A DNA stretch of 64,000 bases from Eledone cirrhosa (Eukaryota; Mollusca; Cephalopoda; Octopoda; Eledonidae), in contig OZ024741.1 of the NCBI GenBank assembly GCA_964016885.1, positions 412,694,749-412,758,748 of the forward strand. Direction: 5' to 3'. A program made the position numbers and the translations under genes. Positions 1 through 10,954 of this stretch are shown one piece after another. Under the pieces are notes generated by a model. That model searched no databases and was not told where the DNA came from. It was given only the letters and a program-made list of their open reading frames with translations. How positions within the stretch are numbered: the stretch's first letter is position 1; each line of letters starts with the position of its first letter.

Positions 1-119
1 GTAATCAAACTCAGATAAATACATGTTGACATATAGTCAAAACGCATCATTTTCTTAGATCACAAAAGTACATATATTCACATATATAGATAGAGGTATA
101 ATTACATAGATACTCCATT

Positions 120-335
120 AAAAACATACATATACATAGATAGATATAAACATATACATACACATACATACACGCACAAAAACATATATATGTATATATA
201 TATACACACTTATACATACATATATACATGTACACACACATACATGTACATACACATATACACACACATACACATATACACCCATATATATATGCATATA
301 TATATATATTCTCTTATCATACCTACATAGATACA
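120..335. repeat. TA/TG microsatellite in PLE 3' region (left arm)
   Basis: Imperfect TATA, ACAT and CACA runs. The inverted counterpart lies at about 3270-3500, so the tract belongs to the element rather than being a separate insertion. The short frames seen here are low-complexity Tyr/Cys/Val strings and not genes. Confidence 0.85.
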
Positions 336-504
336 TGTATACCCATGCAATTACAGGTGGTTATGTACCTTGATGCCCTTAGTCAGTAACGCATGAATCA
401 ATGGAAGCTAATAAATAAAAAAATAAACAGGAAGGCGTATAATTAGGGGAAGGGGATACTAACAAATGGTACATTACATAGAATTATAGTGAGTTGCTAT
501 TAGA

Positions 505-1191
505 ATGTTTAATTAGGTTTATAGTATTTAAATGTTTTTCGTATACGGTGATTACAAGCTATAATCAGTTCCTGTCTTTTATTCAATAAATCGCCCTTAG
601 ATTTAGTAATTTCCAAGATCTCCCGGAACATAATATGCATTCTCTCCTGTTCCCAAGATATGGAGTTCTTTGCAGAATGGTATCCCACGATAGCTTCAAA
701 TCTATTTTTTTCTTTTTATAGTTATTTACTGCTTTAGCTAAAGATGTGGTGTTAGCTAGTTTAGTATTGTTAAAGCCTCTGGAGTGGGCGTAATATCTTT
801 TCTTAAATGTGTTCGATGTAGATCCTATATATGATTTGTTGGAGTCAGTAGTAGACCCAGTACATTTATATATTACATTATTAATCAAACAATTGCCATT
901 TAGGGGGCAAATGCTTCTATTTCTGCAATTACAACCATACGTAAGATGGTTGTTGGGGGTACCTACATAATTCTCATTAATCATTGAGCTATTCTTATTG
1001 TAATTAATGTTAGCGAGAGAATGAATGCTGCTTTGTGGGTGATTTAGTGCTGGGGTTGTATTGTGATTTTGTGTTATGTTGTTTTTGTGTTGGTGATTTG
1101 GGTGGTTGTGTTTTCCAGGTTGAAGGATTGTATTATTTGTCCTTTTAAAAGGTGCAGTTTTATTTAAATTATGTTGTGGTGGTGTGGTCAT
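505..1191 (-). pseudogene. Penelope-type GIY-YIG endonuclease domain (frameshifted)
   Basis: This is the C-terminal endonuclease that nicks target DNA in Penelope-like elements. From an ATG at 1191 the frame reads an Asn/His-rich linker, then a cysteine cluster (CNCRNRSICPLNGNC) typical of PLE endonucleases. The GIY-YIG core follows: VIYKC stands for GIY, then KSYIGST, then the conserved Arg of FKKRYYAHSRGF. After it comes the SLAKAVNNYKKKK helix and a LSWDTIL block. The frame ends at 583, about 25 codons early, because one G is missing near 633 (TTCCGGGAG here against TTCTGGGGAG in copy 2). The lost tail (LLNKRQEL, then CNHRIRK) is still recognisable in another frame down to about 505. Originally it would have been fused in frame to the RT at 1193-2259. 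Confidence 0.87.
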
Positions 1192-1192
1192 A

Positions 1193-2259
1193 TTATTTTT
1201 TTAATTTATAAATATTGTAGTTGCTTATTTTTTTCTGGAGATTGTTTGATGTAGAGTATGAGAATTTAACAGTATACCTGTTAAATATTTGGTGATATCT
1301 GTGGTTTGGTGGAAAATGTTTATGTAGAATTTCGAAGAATTTTGGGGGGAATTGTCCAATAGTTTGCAGGTTGAAAGGTGCGTTGTACAATGTTATGTTT
1401 ATTTTGCGGTTTTTAGTTAAGTTCTTATTCCCACTTATATTAATGTGCTGTGTTCTAGAAGAGTTCTTATTGTTAGTATTTGTATTTGTGGAATTTGGTA
1501 AATTGCAGTGGTTGTTTTTGGTGTTATTATTTGGTAGATTATGAGAGGTTGAATGTTTGGTTGAATGTTTGTTATGTAAGTTGTTAACATTGGTCATAGA
1601 TCGTGTAGTAATGGTTGTTGTGGTTTTTCGGTCGTTTGGTGTGATAGGAATGACCCCATTAGGCATATGTTTCGATGGTATTTTTTGGTGTTTGTAGTTT
1701 TTGCTAGGTTTTGCAGTATAGTCCATAGTAGTGTTGGGGATATATGAATTTTTTTCTTTATATCCACTTCTAGTTAGGGCCTCATTGTAGAAGGGTGCAT
1801 TTTTATAAAATATATCCTCATTGGAAGATAATTTAGAAAGTCTAAGAGATATGTTATATACTAAGTTTTTGAGTATAGAGCTAGGGTGGTTAGAGCGTGA
1901 ATGTACATAGTGTAGATTCTGGTTGGGTTTGTGGTAAGGTTGATAAATATTCGTAGAGAGGTCTAAGGTAATATCAAGGAAGTTAGCTACTTTTGAGGTG
2001 TTTTCAAAGGTGATGTTAAGGTTGTAATAGTCGTTGAGGAATTTTCTAATTTGTTTTTTGTTTTTCTCTATATTAGAATTGCTAAGATTGTTAGATATCA
2101 ATAGACAATCATCCCGATAAAGACCACCTTTGAGGTGGGGAAAAGAGGTATCAATATTATAGAGGAGAAATAGTCCAACGAGGTCTATAACTTGAGCAGA
2201 GTCCATTGATCCCTTCGTTATATCGAATAAGTTGTTATATGTGTTTCTTGTCCAGTGTT
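1193..2259 (-). pseudogene. Penelope-like reverse transcriptase, C-terminal fragment
   Basis: RNA-directed DNA polymerase fragment of a PLE. The open frame runs from the copy junction near 2259 to a TAA at 1193-1195; an internal ATG at 2206 gives 337 codons, but coding similarity continues upstream of it (NLFDITKGSMDSAQVIDLVG). Motif C reads GLYRDDCL, where most PLE enzymes have YRDDGL; both catalytic aspartates are present. FLDITLDL and YKPYHKPN-like blocks typical of the PLE thumb follow, including HSRSNHPSSILKNL. Residues about 160-265 are a low-complexity Asn/Thr/His-rich linker. The C-terminal stretch (FFEILHKHFPPNHRYHQIFN, then KFSYS) resembles the PLE RT-EN connector. Motifs upstream of C, with the first catalytic Asp, are missing. 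A 1-nt gain in an A-run near 1200 stops the frame just before the endonuclease; copy 2 lacks this change. Confidence 0.88.
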
Positions 2260-2265
2260 CTTAAA

Positions 2266-2533
2266 AAAATTCTTCGAAATTCTACATAAACATTTTCCAC
2301 CAAACCACAGATACCACCAAATATTTAACAGGTATACTGTTAAATTCTCATACTCTACATCAAACAATCTCCAGCAAAAAATAAGCAACTACAACATTTA
2401 TAAATTTAAAAATAATATGACCACACCACTACAACATAATTTAGATAAGACTGCACCTTTAAAAAGGACAAATAATACAATCCTTCAACCTGGAAAACAC
2501 AACCACCCAAATCACCAACACAAAAAAACATAA
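2266..2533 (+). pseudogene. PLE RT-EN connector fragment, copy 2
   Basis: The frame reads FFEILHKHFPPNHRYHQIFN and on through the RT-EN connector, almost identical to the C-terminal part of the RT in copy 1. Unlike copy 1, it reads without a break across the RT/EN boundary (KFKNNMTTPLQHN), which shows that the two domains belonged to one polyprotein. The frame ends at 2533 because one base is missing in an A-rich run near 2521-2528 relative to copy 1. An apparent start at 2255 lies in junction sequence and is not a native start. Confidence 0.8.
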
Positions 2534-3100
2534 CTCAAAATCACAATACAACCCAAGTACTAAATCACCCACAAAGCAACATTCATTCTCTCGCTAACAT
2601 TAATAACAATAAGAATAGCCCAATGATTAATGAGAATTATGTACGTACCCCCCAACAACCCTCTTACATATGGTTGTAATTGCAGAAATAGAAGCATTTG
2701 CCCCTTAAATGGCAACTGTTTGATTAATAATGTAATATATAAATGCACTGTGTCTACTACTGACTCCAACAAATCATATATAGGATCTATATCGAACACA
2801 CTTAAGAAAAGATATTACGCACGCTCCAGAGGCTTTAACAATACTAAACTAGCTAACACCACATCTTTGGCTGAAGCAGTAAATAACTATAAAAAGAAAA
2901 AGATACATTTCAAGCTATCGTGGGATACCATTCTGCAAAGAACTCCATATCTTGGGAACAGGAGAGAATGCAGATTATGTTCTGGGGAGATCTTGGAAAT
3001 TATTAAATCTAAGGACGATTTATTGAATAAAAGACAGGAACTGATTATAGCTTGTAATCACCGTATACGAAAAACATTTAAATACTATAAACCTAATTAA
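2534..3100 (+). pseudogene. Penelope-type GIY-YIG endonuclease, copy 2
   Basis: The best-preserved endonuclease domain in the window; its continuous frame is 2630-3100 (156 codons). It has the cysteine cluster CNCRNRSICPLNGNC, VIYKC as the GIY strand, KSYIGS, and the catalytic-region Arg in LKKRYYARSRGF. It then continues LSWDTILQRTPYLGNRREC, RLCSGEILEI, LLNKRQEL and CNHRIRK, which form the usual PLE C-terminal tail. Copy 1 has lost that tail to a frameshift. The ATG at 2630 is only the first Met after a frameshift, not a true start, because the domain is normally fused behind an RT. TAA at 3098-3100 is probably the native stop of the element's polyprotein. Confidence 0.86.
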
Positions 3101-3269
3101 ACATTCTAATAGCAACTCACTATAATTCTATGTAATGTACCATTTGTTAGTATCCCCTTCCCCTAATTATACGCCTTTCTGTTTATTTTTTTATTTATTA
3201 GCTTCCATTGATTCATGCGTTACTGACTAAGGGCATCAAGGTACATAACCACCTGTAATTGCATGGGTA

Positions 3270-3500
3270 TATATGTATCTATGTAGGTATGATAAGAGAA
3301 TAGATATATATATGTATATATATATGGGTGTATATGTGTATGTGTGTGTATATGTGTATGTACATGCATGTGTGTGTACATGTATATATGTATGTATAAG
3401 TGTGTATATATATATAATAATAATAATTTTTGTGTGCGTGTATGTATGTATATGTATATGTTTATATCTATCTATGTATATGTATGTTTTTAATGGAGTA
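3270..3500. repeat. TA/TG microsatellite in PLE 3' region (right arm)
   Basis: Counterpart of the tract at 120-335, with TATATG and TGTGTA units. It differs by a short AATAATAATAA run near 3415-3426 that the left arm lacks. Confidence 0.85.
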
Positions 3501-3612
3501 TCTATGTAATTATACCTCTATCTATATATGTGAATATATGTACTTTTGTGATCTAAGAAAATGATGCATTTTGACTATATGTCAACATGCATTTATCTGA
3601 GTTTGATTACTT

Positions 3613-4770
3613 ATACATAGACACACTTGAAAATATTTACTATTTTATATTTTATGATGCATCATACGCTATATTATACTATATGCAATGTACCATACTG
3701 TACTATATTATATTACATTATATTATTATATTATTATATTATTATATTTTATTATCTTATTATAATTTTCATCTTTTAATATACTATCCTTCCTAGTTAT
3801 GACCATTACTTTACCTATCTATATTTATCCTAGTTATCTCTCTATATTTTATATTTACTTATTTATATTCACCTAAAAATTCCATACAAAACACCTCAAC
3901 ATTTAATTTTTACATTCCTTTTTAAATTTCACTCCACCATCTACATTCCACTATCAATATAACAATCCCTTTCACATCATGGGTTCTTTATAGTAATTCT
4001 ATTTTTAACACCATTCAACCATTCCTTTCAAAGGGTTATGACCTCAACTAAAGTGAGTTATATTTCACTTTAACATCATATGGCAAAAGGCCATTTGATT
4101 GGTTTGTTCTTCAGCTACCTCCAAATAAGGTCATAGAACTCAATTTACTATTGATTGAATAACATTTTCATTGCTTTTGACAACGGCTGATGATATACAT
4201 GTAGGTAAATATAGTCCTTATCTGATATTTTGTAACTAACCCTACATAATTCGATAACGAAATATGCGTACGATGTATTATTATCACACAGAAACGATCG
4301 TAAAGCAGTGAAGTATATTTCTAATGACGTGATTTTTTATTTCATTGTTTTAACTTATATCATGACTCTGTTTTCCTTTTGCTGTTTTATTATTTTCCAG
4401 GATTTATTTTAACCTACAACATTTTCAACATATGGATTACAATGAGTTCCTCATGCGGACTAGACACCACAACTAACCGTGGATATTTCTGTGTATATAT
4501 ATAGAATGATTTTTTCAATGCCACTAAAAGGGTCTGACGATTTGCGGTTTACAGAGTCGGGCTTTGATCGATACAGATCAAACTTTGAGATGATTGGTGG
4601 AGAAAAATCATCACCAACCAATAAACGTAACGAAGGAGTAACCACTTGTCCATGTTTTATTTTATTATATTTCACTCTGTCTAGCTCTACACCTCGACAA
4701 TGAAGTGAACCTAAACATCGAGAGCTCACCCGGGTGAACCTACAGTAACTCCAAGTTACACTCCCTGGAT
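3613..4770. other. AT-rich non-coding stretch, no gene seen
   Basis: No frame here resembles a protein; the open frames are short and low in complexity. It contains a TTA/TAT microsatellite (about 3706-3770) and a small inverted repeat TAAAGTGA/TCACTTTA (4049-4072). A second hairpin TTTGATC/GATCAAA lies at about 4563-4582, and an ATTGGTGG/TCACCAACC-type hairpin near 4592-4620. The composition of 4440-4760 (a distinct, less AT-rich block) suggests a decayed mobile element, but I cannot name one. Confidence 0.6.
3706..3770. repeat. TTA/TAT microsatellite
   Basis: Nearly pure ATT/TTA triplet run interspersed with TATT, in an AT-rich context. Confidence 0.85.
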
Positions 4771-5030
4771 ATATATATATATATATACATACCGGACGTA
4801 CATACATATGCATACACATGTGCATGTAATGCATATATCATATGTGTGTATATATTATGTATATATGTATGTAAGCGTGTATGTATATAAATACACACAT
4901 AAAACATACAAATGTGTTTGTATGTGTACACACACACACACATATATATACATAGAGAGTGAGATAGATAAGTATGTAGATATTTATACCTATATATAAA
5001 TGTGTGTGTACATGTATGTTTAAATATATA
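4769..5030. repeat. TA / TGTA / CACA microsatellite cluster
   Basis: A pure TA run (about 4770-4787) is followed by imperfect TATG, TGTG and CACA runs down to about 5030, where SINE-like sequence begins. Open frames on both strands here are low-complexity Tyr/Ile/His/Cys strings. Confidence 0.85.
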
Positions 5031-5031
5031 A

Positions 5032-5140
5032 GCTTGCACTCTAATGTGCAGGTGGCCGAGCATTCCACAGTCACGTGTATGCTTAACACAAATTCAATAG
5101 AGATTTACACAGATTGTGACAGGGTGACTGTTTCAGCTGA
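5032..5140 (-). mobile_element. SINE body/3' part flanking the array on the left
   Basis: Single-copy sequence joining the microsatellite to the first monomer. Plus-strand landmarks are GGTGGCCGAGCATTCCACAG (about 5051-5070), TCACGTGTATGCTTAAC, and GTTTCAGCTGAG immediately before the first GTAAACTGGAG monomer at 5141. The monomer's GTGGACTGGAG start is what should follow CAGCTGA in the unexpanded element, so the junction looks native rather than a random insertion point. Confidence 0.7.
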
Positions 5141-7200
5141 GTAAACTGGAGCAACATGTAATAAAGTGTCTTGCTCAAGGACACAGTGGACTGGAGCAAC
5201 ATGAAATAAAGTGTCTTGCTCAAGGACACAGTAAACTGGAGCAAGATGAAGTAAAGTGTCTTGCTCAAGGACACAGTGGACTGGAGCAACATGAAATAGA
5301 GTGTGACACAGTGGACTGGAACAACATGAAGTAAAGTGTCTTGCACAAGGACACAGTGGACTGGAGCAACATGAAATAAAGTGTCTTGCTCAAGGACACA
5401 GTGGACTGGAGCAATGTGAAGTAAAGTGTCTTGCCCAAGGACACAGTGGACTGGAGAAACATGAAATAAAGTGTCTTGCTCAAAGACACAATGGACTGGA
5501 GCAACATGAAGTAAAGTGTCTTGCCCAAGGACACAGTGGACTGGAGAAACATGAAATAAAGTGTCTTGCTCAAAGACACAGTGGACTGGAGCAACATGAA
5601 GTAAAGTGTCTTGCACAAGGACACAGTGGACTGGAGCAACATGAAATAAAGTGTCTTGCTCAAGGACACAGTGGACTGGAGCAATGTGAAGTAAAGTGTC
5701 ATGCTGAAGGACACAATGGATTGAAGCAACATGAAGTAAACTGTCTTGCTCAAGGACACAATATACTGGAACAACATGAAATAAAGTGTCTTGCTCAAGA
5801 AGACAGTAAACAGGAGCAACATGAAGTAAAGTGTCTTGCTCAAGGACACAGTGGACTGGAGGAACATGAAGTAAAGTGTCTTGCTCAAGGACACAGTGGA
5901 CTGGAACAACATGAAGTAAAGTGTCTTGCACAAGGACACAGTGGACTGGAGAAACGTGAAATAAAGTGTCTTGCTCAAGGACACAGTGGACTGGAGCAAT
6001 GTGAAGTAAAGTGTCTTGCCCAAGGACACAGTGGACTGGAGAAACATGAAATAAAGTGTCTTGCTCAAAGACACAGTGGACTGGAGCAACATGAAATAAA
6101 GTGTCTTGCGCAAGGACACAGTGGACTGGAGAAACATGAAATAAAGTGTCTTGATCAAAGACACAGTGGACTGGAGCAACATGAAGTAAAGTGTCTTGCA
6201 CAAGGACACAGTGGACTGGAGCAACATGAAATAAAGTGTCTTGCTCAAGGACACAGTGGACTGGAGCAATGTGAAGTAAAGTGTCATGCTGAAGGACACA
6301 ATGGACTGAAGCAACATGAATTAAAGTGTCTTGCTCAAGGACACAATGGACTGGAACAACATGAAATAAAGTGTCTTGCTCAAGAAGACAGTAAATTGGA
6401 GCAACATGAAGTAAAGTGTCTTGCTCAAGGACACAGTGGACTGGAGGAACATGAAGTAAAGTGTCTTGCTCAAGGACACAGTGGACTGGAACAACATGAA
6501 ATAGACTGTCTTGCTCAAGGACACAGTGGACGGGAGCAACATGAAATAAAGTGTCTTGCTCAAGGACGCAGTAAACGGGAGCAACATGAAGTAAAGTGTC
6601 TTGGTCAAGGATACAGTAAACTGGAGCAACATGAAGTAAAGTGTCTTGCTCAAGGACACAGTGAACTGGAACACATGAAATAAAGTGTCTTGCACAAGGA
6701 CACAGTGGACTGGAACAACATGAAATAAAGTGTCTTGCTCAAGGACACAGTGGACTGAAGCAACATGAAGAAAAGTGTCTCGCTCAAGGACACAGTGGAT
6801 TGGAGCAACATGAAGTAAAGTGTCTTGCTCAAGGACACAGTGGACTGGAGCAACATGAAATAAAGTGTCATGCTAAAGGACACAGTGGACTGGAACAACG
6901 TGAAATAAAGTGTCTTGCTCAAGAACACAGTGAATTGGAGCAACATGAAGTAAAGTGTCTTGCTCAAGGACACAGTGGACTGGAGCAACATGAAGTAAAG
7001 TGTCTTGTTCAAGGACACAGTGGACTGGAGCAACATGAAGTAAAGTGTCTTGCTCAAGGACACAGTGAACTGGAACACATGAAATAAAGTACTTGCACAA
7101 GGACACAGTGGAGAGAAATAACATGAAATAAAGTGTCTTGCTCAAGGACACAATAAACTGGAGCAACATGAAATAAAGAGTCTTGCTCAAGGACACAGTA
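5141..7200. repeat. Left edge of array with a 585-bp (13-monomer) duplication
   Basis: Monomer variants recur 585 bp apart. CATGCTGAAGGACACAATGG occurs at about 5700 and 6285, GCTCAAGAAGACAGTAAA at about 5788 and 6373, and GGAGAAACATGAAATAAAG after GCCCAAGG at about 5453 and 6038. One monomer near 5300 is shortened (GAGTGTGACACAGTGG), lacking the CTTGCTCAAG part. This block shares few kilobase-scale variants with the core. Confidence 0.8.
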
Positions 7201-10200
7201 GACTGGAGCAACATGAAGTAAAGTGTCTTGCTCAAGGACACAGTGGACTGGAGCAACATGAAGTAAAGTGTCTTGTTCAAGGACACAGTGGACTGGAGCA
7301 ACATGAAGTAAAGTGTCTTGCTCAAGGACACAGTGAACTGGAACACATGAAATAAAGTACTTGCACAAGGACACAGTGGAGAGAAATAACATGAAATAAA
7401 GTGTCTTGCTCAAGGACACAATAAACTGGAGCAACATGAAATAAAGAGTCTTGCTCAAGGACACAGTAGACTGGAGCAACATGAAGTAAAGTGTCTTGCT
7501 CAAGGACACAGTGGACTGGAGCAATGTGAAACAAGGTGTTTTGCTGAAGGACACAGTAAACTGGAGCAACATGAAATAAAGTGTCTAGCTCAAGGACACA
7601 GTGGACTGGAGCAACATGAAGTAAAGTGTCTTGCTCAAGGAGACAGTGGACAGGAGTAACATGAAGTAAAGTGTCTTGCTCAAGGACACAGTGGACTGGA
7701 GTAATGTGAAGTAAAGTGTCTTGCTGAAGGTCACAGTGGACGGGAGCAATGTGAAATAAATTCTCTTGCTTAAGGACACAGAGAACTGGAGCAACATGAA
7801 GTAAAGTGTCTGGCTCAAGGACACGGTGTACTGGAGCAGCATGAAATAAAGTGTCTTGCTCAAGGACACAGTGGACTGGGGTAACATGAAGTAAAGTGTC
7901 TTACTCAAGGACACAGTCGCCTGGAGCAGTGTGAAGTAAAGTGTCTGGCTCAAGGACAGAGAGAACTGGAGCAACATGAAGTAAAGTGTTTTGCTCAAGG
8001 ACACAGTGGACTGGAGCAACATGAAATAAAGTGTCTTGATCAAGGACACAGTGGATTGGAGCAGCATGCAATATACTGTCTTGCTCAAGGACACAGTGGA
8101 CTGGAGCAACATGAAGTAAAGTGTCTTGCTCAAAGACACAGTGGACTGCAGCAATGTGAAGTAGAGTGTCTTGTTGAAGGTCACAGTGGACTTGAGCAAT
8201 GTGAAATAAAGTGTCTTACTCAAGGGCACGGAGAACTGGAACAACATGAAATAAAGTGTCTTGCTCAAGGACACAGTGGACTGGAACAACATGAAATAAA
8301 GTGTCTTGCTCAAGGACACAGTGGACTGGAACAACATGAAATAAAGTGTCTTGCTCAAGAACACAGTGAACTGGAACAACAAGAAGTAAAGTGTCTTGCT
8401 CAAGGACACAGTGGACTGCACCAACACGAAGTAAGGTGTCTTGCTCAAGGACACAGTGGACTGGAGCAACATGAAATAAAGTGTCTTGCTCAAGGACACA
8501 GTGGACTGGAGCAATGTGAAGTAAAGTGTCATGCTGAAGGACACAATGGACTGAAGCAACATGAATTAAAGTGTCTTGCTCAAGGACACAGTGGACGGGA
8601 GCAACATGAAATAAAGTGTCTTGCTCAAGGACACAGTAAACGGGAGCAACATGAAGTAAAGTGTCTTGGTCAAGGATACAGTAAACTGGAGCAACATGAA
8701 GTAAAGTGTCTTGCTCAAGGACACAGTGAACTGGAACACATGAAATAAAGTGTCTTGCACAAGGACACAGTGGACTGGAACAACATGAAATAAAGTGTCT
8801 TGCTCAAGGACACAGTGGACTGAAGCAACATGAAGAAAAGTGTCTCGCTCAAGGACACAGTGGATTGGAGCAACATGAAGTAAAGTGTCTTGCTCAAGGA
8901 CACAGTGAACTGGAACACATGAAATAAAGTGTCTTGCACAAGGACACAGTGGACTGGAACAACGTGAAATAAAGTGTCTTGCTGAAGAACACAGTGAATT
9001 GGAGCAACATGAAGTAAAGTGTCTTGCTCAAGGACACAGTGGACTGGAGCAACATGAAGTAAAGTGTCTTGTTCAAGGACACAGTGGACTGGAGCAACAT
9101 GAAGTAAAGTGTCTTGCTCAAGGACACAGTGAACTGGAACACATGAAATAAAGTACTTGCACAAGGACACAGTGGAGAGAAATAACATGAAATAAAGTGT
9201 CTTGCTCAAGGACACAATAAACTGGAGCAACATGAAATAAAGAGTCTTGCTCAAGGACACAGTAGACTGGAGCAACATGAAGTAAAGTGTCTTGCTGAAG
9301 GACACAGTGGACTGGAGCAATGTGAAACAAGGTGTTTTGCTGAAGGACACAGTAAACTGGAGCAACATGAAATAAAGTGTCTAGCTCAAGGACACAGTGG
9401 ACTGGAGCAACATGAAGTAAAGTGTCTTGCTCAAGGAGACAGTGGACAGGAGTAACATGAAGTAAAGTGTCTTGCTCAAGGACACAGTGGACTGGAGTAA
9501 TGTGAAGTAAAGTGTCTTGCTGAAGGTCACAGTGGACGGGAGCAATGTGAAATAAATTCTCTTGCTTAAGGACACAGAGAACTGGAGCAACATGAAGTAA
9601 AGTGTCTGGCTCAAGGACACAGTAAACTGGAGCAGCATGAAATAAAGTGTCTTGCTCAAGGACACAGTGGACTGGGGTAACATGAAGTAAAGTGTCTTAC
9701 TCAAGGACACAGTCGCCTGGAGCAGTGTGAAGTAAAGTGTCTGGCTCAAGGACAGAGAGAACTGGAGCAACATGAAGTAAAGTGTCTTGCTCAAGGACAC
9801 AGTGGACTGGAGCAACATGAAATAAAGTGTCTTGCTCAAGGACACAGTGGATTGGAGCAGCATGCAATATACTGTCTTGCTCAAGGACACAGTGGACTGG
9901 AGCAACATGAAGTAAAGTGTCTTGCTCAAGGACACAGTGGACTGCAGCAATGTGAAGTAGAGTGTCTTGTTGAAGGTCACAGTGGACATGAGCAATGTGA
10001 AATAAAGTGTCTTACTCAAGGGCACGGAGAACTGGAACAACATGAAATAAAGTGTCTTGCTCAAGGACACAGTGGACTGGAACAACATGAAATAAAGTGT
10101 CTTGCTCAAGGACACAGTGGACTGGAACAACATGAAATAAAGTGTCTTGCTCAAGAACACAGTGAACTGGAACAACAAGAAGTAAAGTGTCTTGCTCAAG

Positions 10201-10302
10201 GACACAGTGGACTGCACCAACACGAAGTAAGGTGTCTTGCTCAAGGACACAGTGGACTGGAGCAACATGAAATAAAGTGTCTTGCTCAAGGACACAGTGG
10301 AC
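7200..10302. repeat. Higher-order pair, offset 1,796 bp (7200-8506 and 8996-10302)
   Basis: The same order of variant monomers appears twice. Marker monomers include ACAAGGTGTTTTGCTGAAGG (7531, 9327), GTCGCCTGGAGCAGTGTG, and GGAGCAGCATGCAATATAC (about 8060, 9856). A few differences, such as GTGTACTGGAG against GTAAACTGGAG upstream of GCAGCATGAAAT, show some divergence. Confidence 0.8.
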
Positions 10303-10954
10303 TGGAACAACATAAAATAAAGTGTCTTGCTCAAGAACACAGTGAACTGGAACAACATGAAGTAAAGTGTCTTGCTCAAGGTCACAGTGGACTGCACCAG
10401 CACGAAGTAAAGTGTCTTGCTCAAGGACACAGTGGACTGAAGCAACATGAAGTAAAGTGTCTTTTTCAAGGACACAGTGGACTGGAGCAACAAGAAGTAA
10501 AGTGTCTTGCTCAAGGACACAGTGAACTGGAACACATGAAATAAAGTGGCTTGCACAAGGACACAGTGGAGAGAAATAACATGAAATAAAGTGTCTTGCT
10601 CAAGGACACAATACACTGGAGCAACATGAAGTAAAGTATCTTGCCCAAGGACACAGTGGACTGGAGCAACATGAAATAAAGAGTCTTGCTCAAGGACACG
10701 GTAGACTGGAGCAACATGAAGTAAAGTGTCTTGCTCAAGGACACAGTGGACTGGAGCAATGTGAAATAAAGTGTTTTGCTGAAGGACACAGTAAACTGGA
10801 GCAACATGAAATAAAGTGTCTAGCTCAAGGACACAGTGGACTGGAGCAACATGAAGTAAAGTGTCATGCTCAAGGAGACAGTGGACAGGAGTAACATGAA
10901 GTAAAGTGTCTTTCTCAAGGACACAGTGGACTGGGGTAACATGAAGTAAAGTGT

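Larger units (their letters stand above)
1..2265 (-). mobile_element. Penelope-like retroelement, copy 1 (degenerate, 5'-truncated)
   Basis: Read on the minus strand, this stretch encodes the C-terminal half of a reverse transcriptase (1193-2259) followed by a GIY-YIG endonuclease (505-1191). RT then GIY-YIG is the order that defines Penelope-like elements (PLEs), which move by target-primed reverse transcription. The RT part starts just upstream of the catalytic YRDD motif, so the N-terminal RT motifs are absent. Downstream of the coding part is an AT-rich 3' region with long TA/TG microsatellite tracts (about 120-335). The element reaches the window edge, so its 3' end is unknown. Frameshifts between RT and EN and near the EN C-terminus make it non-autonomous. 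Its last ~1.35 kb is repeated in inverted orientation at 2266-3612. Confidence 0.88.
1..3612. repeat. Giant inverted repeat formed by the two PLE copies
   Basis: The left arm (1 to about 1347) and right arm (about 2266-3612) are reverse complements with scattered substitutions and short indels. For example, positions 1-70 pair with 3543-3612 with only two mismatches noticed by eye. The spacer (about 1348-2265) is the RT part present only in copy 1. Arms of about 1.35 kb could fold into a long hairpin if transcribed through. The left arm may extend beyond the window. Confidence 0.9.
2266..3612 (+). mobile_element. Penelope-like retroelement, copy 2 (5'-truncated, inverted)
   Basis: This plus-strand copy of the same element begins abruptly inside the RT-EN connector (homology to copy 1 starts around AAAATTCTTCGAAATTC) and runs through the endonuclease and the microsatellite-rich 3' region to GAGTTTGATTAC at 3601-3612. 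That end mirrors the first bases of the window. It shares the 3' non-coding region with copy 1, including both flanks of the TA/TG tract, so the homology is not limited to coding sequence. 5' truncation and inverted partial duplications are known for Penelope elements. Whether the homology continues past 3612 cannot be judged, because the left arm leaves the window. Confidence 0.87.

Noticed and set aside
47..336. Short Tyr/Cys/Val-rich frames in the microsatellites at 47-336, 3273-3796, 4740-5089 and 62759-63319
   Set aside because: Translations of TA/TG/CA microsatellites; low complexity with no family resemblance.
2560..2799. Minus-strand frame opposite the copy 2 endonuclease
   Set aside because: It is the antisense of the well-supported GIY-YIG domain and has no recognisable content of its own.
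4186..4262. CTGATGA (4187-4193) with ATGTAGG/CCTACAT stem and downstream CGAAA as a hammerhead ribozyme, a motif known in PLE terminal repeats
   Set aside because: The GAAA is not adjacent to the candidate stem II, the loop is too long, and stems I and III could not be placed. Chance occurrence is likely.
4378..4401. Splice-acceptor-like pyrimidine tract ending TTTTCCAG
   Set aside because: No open frame with family resemblance follows, and such tracts are common in AT-rich DNA.
4460..4834. Frames at 4460-4834 (minus) and 4479-4703 (plus) as small genes
   Set aside because: They overlap antisense, run into microsatellite, and contain no recognisable motif.
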